Positions 30,901 to 44,591 of a DNA stretch of 64,000 nt are shown here, one piece after another (position 1 is the stretch's first letter; each line of letters opens with the position of its first letter). Position numbers and translations under genes: made by a program. Below the pieces are notes generated by a model that was not told the DNA's origin, made no database searches, and saw nothing but the letters and a program-made list of their open reading frames with translations. Origin of the DNA: Synanceia verrucosa (lineage: Eukaryota; Chordata; Actinopteri; Perciformes; Synanceiidae); contig CM056563.1 of NCBI GenBank assembly GCA_029721515.1, positions 17,985,954 to 18,049,953 of the forward strand. The letters are read 5' to 3'.

Positions 30901-33900
30901 AGAAAATGGCGGCAGGCACTGACAAAGTGTATGAGCCAAAGCGCATGCGAGCATTTCAACTATCCTGAAAACAAGTTTAGTTAGGGGATGTAGGTCAAAC
31001 CAGATTCATTTCCTTAAATAAGAGGAAACATGACAATCAACTTTGGTCTTTGTTGTTATTTGATAACAGCTAATAAATAAAGCAATTTGCACGGGTTAGT
31101 AAGAGTCAAAATTAAGTGTGTTCAGGTAGATTTTTGACCCACTTGCACACTTTTCAACCTGTAGTGTGGCTCTTTTAAGCTATATCATTTATCTATCTTG
31201 GTTTATCTCTACCTATTGGGCACTCCCTTTGAGTCATTCATCGGGTTATCTCATTAAACAATGCTTTATCAAATGTGCGAGAGCCACATGCTAGTTTGAC
31301 AACTTACATGGGAATAATCTGTCCAATGGGAGACAGAAGATACAGACCCAGCACGTTTCAAAGTTCACTGAGCCAAAGTGTCTGTGGTGAATGTGTTGCG
31401 TAAGCAACGACTTTGTGGCATCACAGCAGCTGGTGTGCAGCTCACACACACCCAACCATGTACAAAGTCTAATTTCAGACATGTACAGTGACACAAATGC
31501 GTTTCACCACAATCACCTCTGAACAGATGTCGTCTGTCAGTTTCTGAATAAATGTATGGCTTTTGACGTTTCATCACCTGCTTTTACACTAATGAGTCCA
31601 GTGCATGGCAGAAAATCACAAAAAATGACTGTCAAATAGACAAAAACTATTTTCAACGAGGAAGTTACTTGAGCAAACAGGAAGTTGGGTCATTAAACTG
31701 CCTCCAGACTGTCGGTCAACATTCACTGATCAAAAATTACCTCATCATTGATGCTGCAAAATAAAAAGCTGAATTATTTACCAACCCACATCGCCACAAA
31801 AGACACGGTCATGGTCCATTCATTTAGAACAAGCCCTTTCAGTATATGGTCCACGTTGGAGCGCAACCATTTCCTTGTATTGTTTGTTTCTATTGAAACT
31901 TTACAGGTGGGTGCTGTGTGAGGGAGGATGGAGGAAAGGATGGGGTTGGACAAAAAAAAAACAAGCAGAGGAAACGAGGCAGGGGGAGGGAAAAACGAGG
32001 AAGATGGGGAACAGAGAAAGGTCTGAGGAGGAGGCCGACAACTACACAACGAGGAAATGTGAGGAATAAACAGCGGTGAAAGGAAACGGAAAACCCACAG
32101 CACACCCGACTACATTTATCCTCGAGCTTGGCCAGTTCAGCCATTCTGACTGAGGCAACTTAATTATGCTGTTGAAGAAATATGTTGGGCTGAGCAAAAA
32201 TAGACGAGACATTTAAAAAAAAAAAAAATGCTTGAAAGAACTGAATTAAAGGCCACCATTAGTGATCTTGGCCTATTTCTGCATATTATGAAGACTTGTG
32301 TTTGACTATGAACAACTCAGGCTGCTAGAAATGTCTAATTGTACTTATATTTAATGATACTGCAACTGCCTCAATGTGGAATTAGTAATGACTAGGACAT
32401 CCCTGCAGCGTGATATTAATTTAACATGTCCTGATCAGCTCCGCCATGGTTAATGAAGAAACTTCTGACTGGAACGTTATTGCCTGCATGAATGAACCTC
32501 AGCTGACTGTGTAGGAAACAAGGATATGCATGACACTACCCTATCAATCATCGACAACATACAGTATATTACATACAGAAAATGCATGAGTAATGTACTC
32601 AACAAGTCTAACTGACTGCGTCCCTTTTGAAATATTAATTTATTATATATTATTTTAGGGAGATTGGACACAGACTGAGGTAGCCAAAATTAATTTGCAT
32701 GGTAATCAGTCTTCTACATATTTTTTTTTTTACCAGAAGTCAAAAGTGACTAAAAAAATTAAAGGGTAACAAATGCCCTCAATTGCTAAAACCTTACTGA
32801 CATTCAAATAGCTTGTTTTGTCGAAACAGTCAAAAACCCAAAGTTATTCAATGTACAATTCTGAAAAAGATGAAGGAAAAAAAGCAGATTAATCTTTGAA
32901 AGGCTGGAGCCGATGCATTTTTTAGCAACTTAGCTGAATAAAATTACCAACAATTAACAAATCAAAAAAAAAAAAAAAAAAATCTTTCTATGGACAACTA
33001 GTTTCAGCTCTAGCTCAAGTACATCAGCTGCTGTTGGGTTTCCATGCTGTTTTAGGGGTATTTGACTAATAAACAAAATGAGAAATACTCCCCTGCAAAT
33101 ATTAATTATGCATGTATTTATCATGAAGGTTAATAATGTTGGATCTGGTACGTTCTGCCTTGTTGGAACATCAACCCATTCTGTGCAACGTGATTGGCTG
33201 AGGTTCAGAAATTTCCATTTTGTGGTTAGGTAATTATGACAAAAACAACAATTCGAAGAAATGTACTGATGTGCCAGTTAAGTATTGTGTAAAGGCCTTA
33301 AGCTTGACCATTTCAATCAAATGCATCACTGAGCCTCTGAATGCTGTTTGAAGGGAACAAACAACATATATTTATAAATACATATATTTTCATACACCAG
33401 AAGATTACACACAACGAAACCCAAGGGGCCTGCAAGTAATCTGGCGACCTACCTTCAGAGAAATCTAAACATCCATGGGCATGCGCTCTCAGAATGTATC
33501 ATTTTGAGAAAATTGGAAAGCCATGTACACCGGCTCCACGTTCACATTTTAAGATGTCTGTGTTTAATTTTGTCTAGCCTACAGTACATAACTCTCCCCG
33601 GGGGGCCAGCATACGGACATCGCTGACGAATGATGGAATGTAACGATCTCTGCGGGGAGCGCCATAATAACACTGGAACCGGCAATAAGTGAGAAAAACT
33701 GGCCTCCAGAGGAGCCGTTGCACAACGCATTGCTAGTTCTCAAAACAGTACATGACTCAAGTACAAAAACAGGATATGACATAACGTATGTCATCCAATG
33801 TGCCACTTTATGGCTACATATTTACTGATGCATCTTTCACAAACCACACAGTGAGATGACTGCACACACAAGCAGCAGTTTGTAGTTTTTAGCTACTATA

Positions 33901-36181
33901 ATTACTATCAGCATACACCATCTTCTGCACAATCACTTCTTTTCAATGCCCAAGCATCAAAATGTTACTGATGTGGTAAAACTCTCATGCTGAGGTTTCA
34001 TAGCTTCTTGGCAGAAAACATCAACTCTTATTATAACAATGTATGGTTCTGATCGCTACAATTGAGAGCAACGAGGTGCTGCTATTGCTCTCTGGGAAAC
34101 CACTAACACCTTGCAGAATAAGAAGCAGGTTTGGGTAAAGGGACGCCAGCTTTCCAGGCCAACTTGGTCAAGACAGTTCGTGCATTTTCGTTTCAAACAC
34201 TCAGCCACACAGCTAGGCATACTCAAGAGTCAGTAGGGTGTGCAAGCATACCAGAGGCTGTTTGCTTCCCCAAGAGTGCAAACACAATCATGTGTCATCT
34301 AACAGAGCAAACAAACGGCAGCAAGAAGCAATAGTTAGGCATGGTGAGTGCGTGACTCTTCATAGGTCTGAGGACAATTTGAAATTAGCCTGTAGGAATT
34401 AAAATATCAAATGGGTTTCTTTAATATGAATTTGTATTATAGTCTAAATTAGGTTAGTTTCCTGCGGTCGTACATTTCCTGGCTGCAAAATGAAGAACAT
34501 TTCATCTGCAATATGGGGGAAGACTTCAATATCAGAGGATATTCTTATTGTATAACACACATTCTTCACTTCAAATATTCTGTTTATATATTATTTAACC
34601 AAATACAACCACTTTTTATCCAATTAGTGATTTTACAAATGTTAATTTGGTCTGCTCTGTCCATACTTCATTTATTCATGTCATGAAAGGCGTTCACACT
34701 ATCCTGTTAAAGATTTGTTGTGGGATTTGACTATAAATCAGAATGTCTAAGATTCATGAGTGCCCTGTGTTTTATAGTTTGTGAAGCCCTCCAAGACAAA
34801 TTTGTGATATTGGGCTGTATATATAAAATTGTCCAGACTTGGCTTGATATGGCTTTATCCTATGAAATCCCTCATAATGTCTAGCAGTAGCCACTGTTCA
34901 TCACAGTGTACAGTACCAGTAATTACAAGACAAACCTGGTCATTTTCAGCTGGTGTTCCTCTTATCTATTTCAGGAATCTTTCTGATATGACATGTTCCT
35001 AAATGCTCTCTCCTGCTGGGACTCACCACACCCACAATGGATAAAGGAGTCCCTAGAGTCTGTTCTGAGCTAGTCAAAACTGCATTTCCGTACTATGCAC
35101 ACTGGGTTCAGAGTAATTCACACGTAAAACCTCTTCTGGAAACATCGCCTTAATATCAGGCATTCAAATGCCTGATATAAAACATGTTGCACCTTTCTTT
35201 CCAGGTATTTCTTTCTTAAAAAAAAAAAAAACACTTTTTTTTTTTTTAAAGAAGCTTCATGTTAAAAAATATATTATTATGTAACTGTATGTACTCATAT
35301 TGTCAAATTCCTTATGTGTGCTTGATGATAATTATAATATAAAATGACAGACAGGAAATATTGAGCTACATCACACCAAGAAGGCTTTTCTTCAAAAAGG
35401 TTGATTACTGTGATGAAGATGATAATAATAATCATCATCATGAACTAAATCAAAGTCAAAATGTAGTCCTCTTTTAAAGGGGGGCCCTTGAAACCCCCTC
35501 AGCTGCCCCAATATAGTAGCAGGAAGTGTGTGTGGAGAGAAAGATGACAGCTGAGTGAGGAGGAGAAGGAGAAGAAGGAGGAGGAGGAGAAGGAGGTGAA
35601 GAAAGGGGGCGCCGTTTTTTTCATTTACCGGCGAACCGGTGACGTCATGCCGCGAGCCAGACACACTACCGGCCACACACGGCGTCCGTTACTGGCTGTT
35701 ACAAACCAAAAAAAAAAAACTTAACCACAAATTACAAATTAATCACACACGTCCCGGTGTCCACTTTATATCTTAGTTTTTCATCTCCGTCCCTCTCAAA
35801 CTCCTCACCGGCCTTTTCTGCAACTCATTCAAGCCAATCACTTCCTGCCTCAACCGTATGGCTTTTAGCTTCTCGCCAACTGCCACAGTGCTGACACCGA
35901 CGACTTGTCGTCTCACACAGCGCACACATGATAAAGAAAACAAAGAAAGATGGAAACTATAACATAAAAGTGAGATAAAGCCATGTTTTAAATCTGAAAC
36001 AGAGGTCCCCGCTCCACCCATCGCGGTTTGCTGAAGTTGCAGCAGTGAACTAGCAGCCCGTGTTTCCTGGTTCACTGCACTTGCAAGAGCGACGGGTACA
36101 TTGAATGAATTTTGAAAAAGTGACACAGACAGACAGGAGAGAGCATGGCGGACTAAAAATGTACAAAGTTGATAATAGTAC
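24927..36181. other. myh9: Putative first intron of myh9 (about 11 kb)
   Basis: A long stretch without any plausible exon. Open frames at 27157-27537 and on both strands at 29341-29758 are low-complexity or mutually antisense and look accidental. A long first intron before the ATG exon is usual for MYH9 and often holds enhancers. A perfect CRE, TGACGTCA, stands at 35640-35647 in a GC-rich patch, beside a GGA/GAA-rich purine tract at about 35545-35600. Confidence 0.45.
35640..35647. promoter_or_regulatory. Consensus CRE (TGACGTCA)
   Basis: Perfect palindromic CREB/ATF site in a CpG-containing patch about 0.6 kb downstream of the putative myh9 exon 1. Confidence 0.4.
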
Positions 36182-36440
36182 CTGCTTTTGGGTGGCTAAC
36201 AACAACCGGGTGGCTCAGTCAGCGTCTCCGTGAATCAAACTTCTTTTCCCGTCGACAGCAGCTTCGTAGAGTTCAGGCTAAACTACAGTGCTTCCTCCCT
36301 CTCTTTTCTCTACTCCAGTCACTCTTTCTATCTTTTTTTTTCTCTCCCTCTTCCTTCTGCCCTCCCTCCTCCGCTGGCTGCTCACTGGTTCGCGTAATTT
36401 CACTCAGCACGTAGCCAGCCGGAGCCGGGGTGCGGTCCAG
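36182..36440 (-). other. myh9: Candidate non-coding exon 1 of myh9
   Basis: The coding start lies just inside an exon with an AG acceptor at 24927, so an upstream untranslated exon must exist. On the minus strand this GC-rich, purine-rich segment ends CCCAAAAGCAG followed by donor gtacta (36176-36181), directly downstream of promoter-like sequence. The upstream limit is not defined by sequence. Confidence 0.35.
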
Positions 36441-36545
36441 GACGAGGCGGACCCCGGTCCAGCATGTGCCGCCCCTCTGACCAATGGCTGCCGCGCTTTG
36501 ATAATAAGCCACCCACTTTGGACCAATCAGAGCCGCGCATAGATG
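36440..36545 (-). promoter_or_regulatory. myh9: Candidate myh9 promoter
   Basis: CpG-rich block with two CCAAT motifs (36481-36485, 36523-36527, plus-strand orientation), a GC box (ccgcccc, about 36469-36475) and an AT-rich TTATTATC (minus) near 36500. Composition and position fit a housekeeping promoter reading leftwards into the candidate exon 1. Confidence 0.4.
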
Positions 36546-38459
36546 AGGTTGTGACTGCCTCTGGGTAGGGCACAAAGCGCAGGAAAAGCTGAACTTGAAA
36601 GCGCTGAGAGGGGAGGGAGGAGAGAGGGGTACAGATAAAGCTGTGTTTAATGAGAGAGGTATGTGCATACTAAGGATTTCTATGACCATATAAGTACCAG
36701 TCACTCTCAGGATGGACTACATCATCCAGGGCCTCCCTCATGAACACCTTCTGCTTTGAAAACAAGTAGCCCTGACGGCTACAATACTAATTCTGCTGCC
36801 AAATATCAGACATACTTTTACTTCAACTGAGCATTTACATTTAATGAAGCTGTACATTTCAGAGGTAAATATTGTAGTTTTTATTCCACTAAATGTATTA
36901 AAGTTACTATTTCAAATTTGCTCCATCTGATGAACTTCAACATTAAAATGTGATTAGGTGTATTTGTTAGTGATGAAAAACAAAATAATATAGAGTATTT
37001 TTAGATTTTTTTTTTTTTTTTTTTAAATCTGTTCCTTAGCACATGGGAGATCCTATTTAATTCAATCTTGTTGTACTGGTACAATGACAATAAAGCTACT
37101 CAAATAGCAAAAAAAAAAAATCTAGCACTATTTTAACTTTTTCAGAACTGTACAGAACCTCTGTCTGACATATTCTTTTCAGTAAAAGAGCACTTTATTT
37201 TTTTATCTATTTCTCTGCACCAAAAGGAGGTCAGAGGTGAGCAGTAGACCAAGGAGTTGATAAAGATATCGGGCCCAAGGACACTTTGACAGAATGGATA
37301 TTGGTCTTAAACCTCTTACTGTTAAAAAAACTAGAGATGATTAAAACCTATTTTGCTATTTAAGGATAGATTAATGTAGAACAGTGTTTAAAAACTCCAG
37401 TTTGTTTCATATATAATATAATATGTTTTATATTTTTTAGATTATAATTTCACGTTGTTGTTGATCTATTGCATTTCTTTAAATCCACCAGTGCACCTCT
37501 CAGAAAAATGATTCGATTAGAGCAGCACAGTTATGTCATTATGCTCTCACGGGTTCCCATCACCTAAAACTGGTAAGCCAAGATTCATGACCAGGCATGC
37601 TGACACTACATGGGAAACGCTGCAGGTGATGATATAATTAATGCGAGGGAGGGAAACACTCGTTCAGTCTTCACATCACATCTGACATTTGTTTTTCATT
37701 GGTTCTTCAAAAGAGCCCGACTTTACCTTGAAAAGTGTGGCAATGAGGAAGGTGTCGAGAGAACATGTTTATGCAGACAAAATCAAAGATGAAGCAACAG
37801 ATGTCTGGAGTACAGTAGTTTCACTGGATATAGACGATTGGGAATACAAAGAAAGGAGTGTAATGAGCAGAGAGGAAAGGGTGCAACGAAACTGAATAAA
37901 AATGGGATGAGTGAAATGATGGATGTGGAGATGAAAGCTCTGTGGTGTCAGTGCCAAAGTCTACACCGAAGAATGGAACAGTACAGTGTGAACCTGTTTG
38001 CGTCAAATACTCTCCTGGGATTCAGATTGGGTGATCTGAGCCCATTTTACCGAGTGGAACTGAAGGCACAGAGCCAATGCACATGCCATGAGGAGGGGGG
38101 GTGACATTAGCAATGGAAATCCAGTATTTTCACTTGACTCAGAGTGAAACATGGGTTGAGAAATCAGCAGCTTTGATCAGCAGCAAGTCTGTGATAGAAA
38201 TATAATTTAGGGAATTATTAAATGCAGTTGACAGAGAAAAGCCTGAACTGTTAGTGTAAAAGTATTGGATAAATGGATAACTAGTGGATTAACTGTTTAC
38301 TGAATAGTTTGCTAAATTTAGTGAACTTCCACCAATATAAAGGGAGAACGAGCCTAATTAAGCATTCCAATAAGTTATTTCCTTGGCTGAGGAAAATTCA
38401 ATCAATAAAGCCCCTCATATCTACACAGGCAGTGGGTCCTCTTCGCAGGTCTGCCATAT
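36546..38459. other. Intergenic, myh9 to txn2, no gene seen
   Basis: AT-rich. A short segment near 37060-37110 resembles a LINE 3' end (tcttgttgtactggtacaatgacaataaag-type wording), too short to classify. Confidence 0.45.
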
Positions 38460-38499
38460 TGTTACAGTAGCCCTGAACGGACAAACACTAGAGAAAGTC

Positions 38500-38694
38500 A
38501 TTCATGCTTTTATGTTATTTGAAGGCCACCACAGTTCTCCAATACTTCTGCCATCTTACTTATGTTGCTCCTAAAGTAGTCTGAGCGAGGATAACTGCGT
38601 TGCCACAATTTTGCAGGGAGGAGTGAATGGAGGGATAGTCGGTTGCAATCTGCAACCACACCACTAGATGTCACCAAATCCGACATACTGCACC
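38500..38694. repeat. Partial copy of a common teleost interspersed repeat
   Basis: Starts with gaaggccaccacagttctcc and ends with the stereotyped gcaatctgcaaccacaccac, tagatgtcaccaaatc, cgacatactgcacc. This wording recurs across fish genomes. Its expected end (tgcacctttaa) is replaced by the MITE that begins at once. Confidence 0.5.
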
Positions 38695-38697
38695 TAT

Positions 38698-39253
38698 ATG
38701 GCGCTTTTCCACAGGCGCGGTACGGTACGGCACGGCACGGCTCTACACGATTGTGGCGCTTTTCCACCAGTACCTGGCATTAGGTACTTTTTTCGTACCT
38801 CCTCAACCCTGGTTCCAAGCGAGCCGAACCGATACTAAAACACGATGTCAGCTGACTGCCTTCCACTGATTGGCCAATGAGTGTCGTCACTGGAAGCGTC
38901 ATTGGATGCGGGACGTCCAATTGGACAGTAAAAGCCAAACACAACTCCACCCTGCCATTTTTAAAACCGACAACTGCTTTGCTATTTTTACACTTCCTGC
39001 AGTCTTCTCTGTCTCTTTTCTTTCGCTTTGTGCATGACAGGAAGTCACAGAGTGAGCAAAAAATACATGATCGCTTCGGTGTCCATCCATGTTCTTCTTC
39101 TTCCCGGTTTTCTGTGTTGCATGCAAATGAAGTTACGGCAGTTTAGGGCTGCCCACGCAGAGGAGGTACTCAGCTGTAATGGAAAAGCAACAAAACTACA
39201 CCGTGCCGTGCTGTGCCGTGCCGTGCTGTTACCATATAGTGGGAAAGTGCCAT
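38698..39253. mobile_element. MITE-like non-autonomous DNA transposon with CACGG-rich termini
   Basis: The left end reads atggcgcttttccac followed by ggtacggtacggcacggcac. The right end, reverse complemented, reads atggcactttcccac followed by a run with cagcacggcacggcacag. These are imperfect terminal inverted repeats with short-period repeats inside. No transposase is present. A second copy of the left-end word tggcgcttttccac lies at 38754-38767. Confidence 0.6.
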
Positions 39254-40478
39254 TAGATGGATAGATAGATAGATATTTCTCATCGTACAGTCCAATTTTT
39301 ATTGTATACATTTATTGTATTTCCTACATTGCTGCCTTCTACATTGCCCTATTTGCCTTTAGTTATCTGTTTTATCTTTTTTTATTATTTTACACTATTT
39401 GTTTATTGCTCGGTGTTCAGTGTACAGGGAAATAGGGAACAATAAACACTTTGAATCTTGAATCCTTCAATTTTTTGTACAGTTGAGAATGTGAAATAAT
39501 GTCATGTTTAATGAAACAATAAATCATTTTTTACAAGACCTGATATGTCCATAGATGACATCAACACATCATATTAAACAGTTACACTTTCAGCAAACTC
39601 TTATGCCAATTTACCCAGAGAAGTCACACAACAGGGGCTCAGGTATGGCTGGCATCCACTGACAAAAAAACACATTTTCTGTTCAACGTGTGATTTACGT
39701 TCACTATGTGTCATTATGAGAGGAATGCATTGTATGTTTTCCCATACGTTTAGCAGCTGGGCATCACATGTACATATAGAGCAAAACATCGAACAGTCAG
39801 CATGCCTGCCTGGAAAATTCAATAAATCCCACACACTCTCCCTCTCAGGAATGGATGGGAAATATCTAAAATTTTAAGCTGTGGGGTCAAAGGTCACCTT
39901 GTCACCCGTTACTTGAGCAGGACCAGATGTCGGGAGAGGAGAAAAGGAGAACAAGGATGTTGTGAAAGAGAGAGGGACTTAAAAAAAACAAAAGAAGAAA
40001 CAACAAGTAGTGCACATGTAATAAAAACATTGTGCTGGACATGAATTACACAACAAATGGCATGAGACACGAAACAAACACAAGCGGGCACAGAGAGACG
40101 TAGGATCAAAACGCAGGCATGAATTTCCAAATATGGACACTTCTGACCTCACTATCTCCCTCCCTCTCCCTGCCTCCCGCTCTCTTTTTCACTGTGACCT
40201 AGTCTCTCTCTCTTTTTCCTTCAGTCGGTCGTAATGGCAGCAGGGTGTGTCTGTAATTCAGGGTGTGTAAGGCCATTATATCATTCAGTCAGAAAGAAAA
40301 GGAACCATTCAGTGACAGCATGTTAAAAGGGTGGCATGTTAAACCCACTGACCACTCTCACTGTGTAATCACTTGTGTGAATTCATGTGTTCACGCTTCA
40401 GTGTCTTTGGCGAGAACGTGTGCATCTGTGCCCTCATTTAGACATAGATCTGTGTCAAATTTGAGAGTAGATAGGTTA
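39254..40478. other. Intergenic, no gene seen
   Basis: A short GATA run at 39257-39275, then AT-rich sequence ending in aataaacactttgaatcttg, which looks like an old LINE tail. No coding signal. Confidence 0.4.
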
Positions 40479-40887
40479 TTTAAAGCTGCTGTTGGTAACT
40501 TTGAGCAATATGAATATGAGTTATTTTTATAGAACAGTCACTATATCCTGACAGTGGTGTTGTTGTTGGTGCTGTTTTGTTTTCAACCCGTCACAGATTT
40601 TCTCATTTTACAGCTAGGCAGCACACTAGTAAATATTTCTGGGGAAAAATTAGGCAAGAAATTTGCATCACAGTAACATAATTCATATTTGATTCACAGT
40701 GATTGACAGCTGCTTTACGGACTCCTTGGCTCTGATTGGTTGGTTGGTTCACAATTTCCACCAAAGGATCAATAATATATTTCTGATTTTTTGTTTGGAC
40801 CTGGTACAATCAAATACCCCTATGAAGACAGATTATCTGTCTCATGCACTACTGTTAGGATGACATTTGCTCTGACTACAGCTTTTA
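40479..40887. mobile_element. Degenerate non-autonomous DNA element (ttaaagctgc family)
   Basis: Begins ttaaagctgctgttggtaac and contains ctatatcctgacagt, gattgacagctgc and ctctgattggttgg in the order typical of a common fish element. It ends with ctacagctttta, an approximate inverted copy of the start. Recognised by wording; no coding capacity. Confidence 0.5.
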
Positions 40888-43800
40888 TGCTCCCCTCTCT
40901 CTGACCCAGAGCCTCTGGCTGTGATGACCTCTTACCTGACAGAGAAAAGTCAGCACACACCTGACATTGAGCTCAGTGTAAACACACTGTCGCTCACTCC
41001 AGCATCAAACCCTTGTGTTTCGTTCGGTCAAGCAAACCCCCCAAAAAGACTATTTAGGCAACTTCTTCCTTCAGTTCTCACTGCTTCTTGTGTGTTTGTG
41101 TGCAACTGAAAGGCCAGAGCCACAGATGATAATTAACATTGCACCCAGTTCTTAAGATAATGCAGTAATGAGAGTACAGCACAGTGAGAGGTTATTTGTT
41201 TCGTCTGTCTTTTGAGTGTCGTCCTGTTTCCACTACCTCCATCCTGCTCCTTCCTTCAGTAATCAGTACACAGGAAGGAGTGATAAGACACATGTTCAAC
41301 TCAGGAATGTGGAGTAAAGGGGACACAAGCAAATCCTTTCCATTTTTCTTAAGATATTTCTTTATGAATGTATAATCTGGATCTAATGCGGTCAATATGG
41401 CTTTGTGAGATGTGTGTATGTTGCATGGGGGAAAAAATAGATGGGAGTGATAAAAACAAAAACAGTGGCTGCTTTGTCTGTCTCTGGTTGGTATTTGTCT
41501 GGAACAGAATGGAGAGCTAACAAGGTGGAGGGCAGCATGTGTTTAAAATGTCAATACAGCTATGTGTTTACTATAAACACAGACAGCTCTCAGGCCAGAT
41601 TGTTGTCGCTCACACAACCATGAGCCTTACACACACATTAAAAAAAATTTAGATCAGAGATTTCATATCAAACAAACACAGCAAACATGAACTGATTCAG
41701 GCTCTGAGAGAGGCAGGCAGACTGGGACTGAGTCAGGAGAAGAAATCTGCAGCTCTCTGGCCGTTGGTTCAGCAGCAGCAGCAGCAGCCGCTGGCTTCCT
41801 CCATGTCTATTTCTTTGCCTTATATGGTCACAGAGTGCTTGAATAAGAGAGAGAGACGGCGGGCGCGAGGACGGAGGTGTGGTCTATTGTTTTTGGCGGA
41901 AGAGGTGTAGGGTTACGCGCCTGTTCTTGAACCTTTGGAGCTTGACCTCGTCTATTCAGTCACCTCTCTCCTCTTTCTGAAAGGCAGACAAAGAGGATGA
42001 TCAGACAGCATGGGGAGGTGTGTGTGTGGAGGTGGTTTTGGTCATGAGTGTGTGCCCTGAGGCCTACAGAGCCCAGGCACTGACTGCTGGGAAACACAGA
42101 AAAACGAGGCGGCAAGTGGTTAAACTGGCAGATCATTAACAAAAGGTGCCGTCACGCAGCACCAGACATCTCAAAACTATGCAGGAATGTCTTTCATCCA
42201 GCACATAACAGTTGATGTTTGTACCATCACCTGCTAATGTGATGTGAGAGGAATTCCCCCACTATTCAGAAAACCACTGCCTCTTGCAACAACTGAGCAG
42301 CCCTGTGTGAAAATACACATCACCTGTGATGATCTAATCTGAGCCAAAAGTGCAGATTGAACGTGTCAAATGATGTGTGTTTAATAAACCAGTCTGGAGG
42401 CCCTCGGCGTGAGGGATCTGTAACGACATGCCGGGCAGGCAGGGGTGGGAAATTTTGTAGTTTAGCAAGTCGTGAGGGAAGAGGGCGTGATGATAGGATG
42501 ACTGGAGGGCTGAAGGTGCTCTCCTGTCTCCTTCAGCCTCATGTGACCTCATTTTCTCAGGAAATGACAACGAAAGGCCTTAATTTTCCACACAGTAGGT
42601 TCCTATTAATCTATGAAATGAATAGACCCACGTGCAATATTAATAATAATAATAATAATACAACAATAATACATCTGTTTGAGCAGTGCTGCAACTCTCT
42701 CATAATCTACACGGGCAATATCTTTTTTATATTTTTTAATCTATTAATATGCAATATCACTCCTATTCATTTCTGATATTTACAGTGAAATACTTATCTT
42801 TATTACACCAATTATTCTATTGTGTTCACTTATATTGTACAACACCTGATTTGTTGCTTATTTAGATTTTATTTTGATTTTTCTAGGCTCTTGTTATTGC
42901 TGCAGTATTCACTTTGCTTCTGCAAATATGCAAATATCCCTCTTCGTAGGACTAATAAAAGATTATTCTGTCTTTTTAACTAGTTAAAAACAAAATTCCT
43001 AATACACACCGTTCAGACATAACACAATGTCCACTGAGAGCTGAAGTGAATAACACTCATTATTTTTATTTACAACAAGAACCAAACAGTGATGTCTAGA
43101 GGACTGGTTATGCCTGATCGGTATATACATGTACATGCATATACACACATGGACATTTGCACAGTTATGTTTTATATTTTTATATCCCTCTTCTGTGTGC
43201 TCTGCTGCTGTTTTTGTTTCTTATTTATGATGAACATATACTTAAATTTCCCTACAGATTAATGAAGTATCTATCTAAAAATGTTATTTCCTATTACATT
43301 TCCTTGTTGCTGCATTGCCCAACTGTTAATTATTTGCAATGTTCAGTGATAACAATTTATTACTTTCATTTTTATAATTGGGAACCATAGCAGCTTCAGT
43401 GTTGATGTGATCGTTCAAAGACTGGGATCACGTGTATTGAGGCTGGTTTGGTGGTCTGACATATTAACTAACAAGTGTAACTGAGGGTCTGCGTCCAGTT
43501 TGACATTGACTCTGATGGCGATCTGGTTGATTTGGTAAGACTGAGATACTATAATGTCCAGATTAGAGAGACAGACGAGAGGCTGTTGTTTTAAGGCGAT
43601 GACAGAGCTAATTTAGAGTGGAGGGTGGTGAGTGGGTGTTGCAGTTTCACTGATGAGAGGGTTGTGACAGCTTGAGTGTAACACCTACATGTTCAAACAA
43701 GGCAGAGATATATGGGGCATATAACACTGATGTGTAATAAAACTGAGAGCAACTCCAACTTAACAAACCTCTGCATCCTTCCAGCACTGCCAAAACAACC

Positions 43801-43900
43801 AACACAGGGAAAACACTCAACTGTCACATTGCTGCAGCATCATTAGGGAGGATGTTTTTTTTTTTTTCCAACCGTGGACAAAAACACAATTAAAATACAG
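40888..43900. other. Intergenic between the degenerate element and txn2, no gene seen
   Basis: A (CAG)n run at 41771-41789 followed by a small GC-rich patch (41845-41900), and an (AAT)n microsatellite (42639-42670). Open frames are short and unrecognised. Confidence 0.4.
42639..42670. repeat. (AAT)n microsatellite
   Basis: About nine imperfect TAA units. Confidence 0.9.
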
Positions 43901-43916
43901 AACATCTTCTGACTCC

Positions 43917-43922
43917 TTTATT
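43917..43922 (-). terminator. txn2: Candidate txn2 polyadenylation signal
   Basis: AATAAA on the minus strand, followed by T/GT-rich sequence. It would give a 3' UTR of about 0.67 kb. An alternative AATAAA overlaps the stop codon (44591-44596). Confidence 0.4.
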
Positions 43923-44591
43923 ACTTCACTTGGTCATTTTTCCCATACATAGAGTGCATTTGAGTAATAAACTAAATCAAACTCATATTTGTAATTTCCA
44001 CCTGGAGTTTCACAGTCAGGACACACACACACAAAATTAGGCATAATGGTGTAAAATGACCAAGCGCGGCTTTGCGATGAGAAACGGCACCATCGAGTGG
44101 ACAGAAGCAGGAACTACAGTTAACACTGTCACAAACCTCATTCAGTATTTTAAGTTAAATTCTCTCCACCACTAAAACTAGAAATGTTCATCCCTCATCT
44201 TATACAGTATAAATGCAGAACAGCAGTGTGTTTCCCATTATACAGATTTCTACGGCAAATATACACAGCAGCGGCCCAGCTTCTCTTTGAATGAGTGGAG
44301 CTGTGGAGCCGTCACATTATGGAAGAGAACTGCTGCAAACCAGAGCACAGTGTGAACTAAAGGGATCAGAGAAGCACACACCCATCTCTAGACAAAGAAA
44401 AATAAACAAACAGAGACGGGAGCAATAATGCAAAGCTAAAGCAGTGTGTCTCGGGATGGGTGTTTGCCAGCTGGGATTGTGGCAAGGTTTTGTTTACTTG
44501 TAGGCTGTTGCTAAACTGGCTCAAGATGGCAGCCAAAATCATTCAAAACCGACCCACAGCGGTGGTGACTGACAGGGTGGGGCCAGATGGT

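Noticed and set aside
35392..36126. Minus-strand frames near the putative myh9 exon 1
   Set aside because: Polyleucine from a GGA-repeat tract and unrecognised residues. More likely untranslated promoter-proximal sequence.
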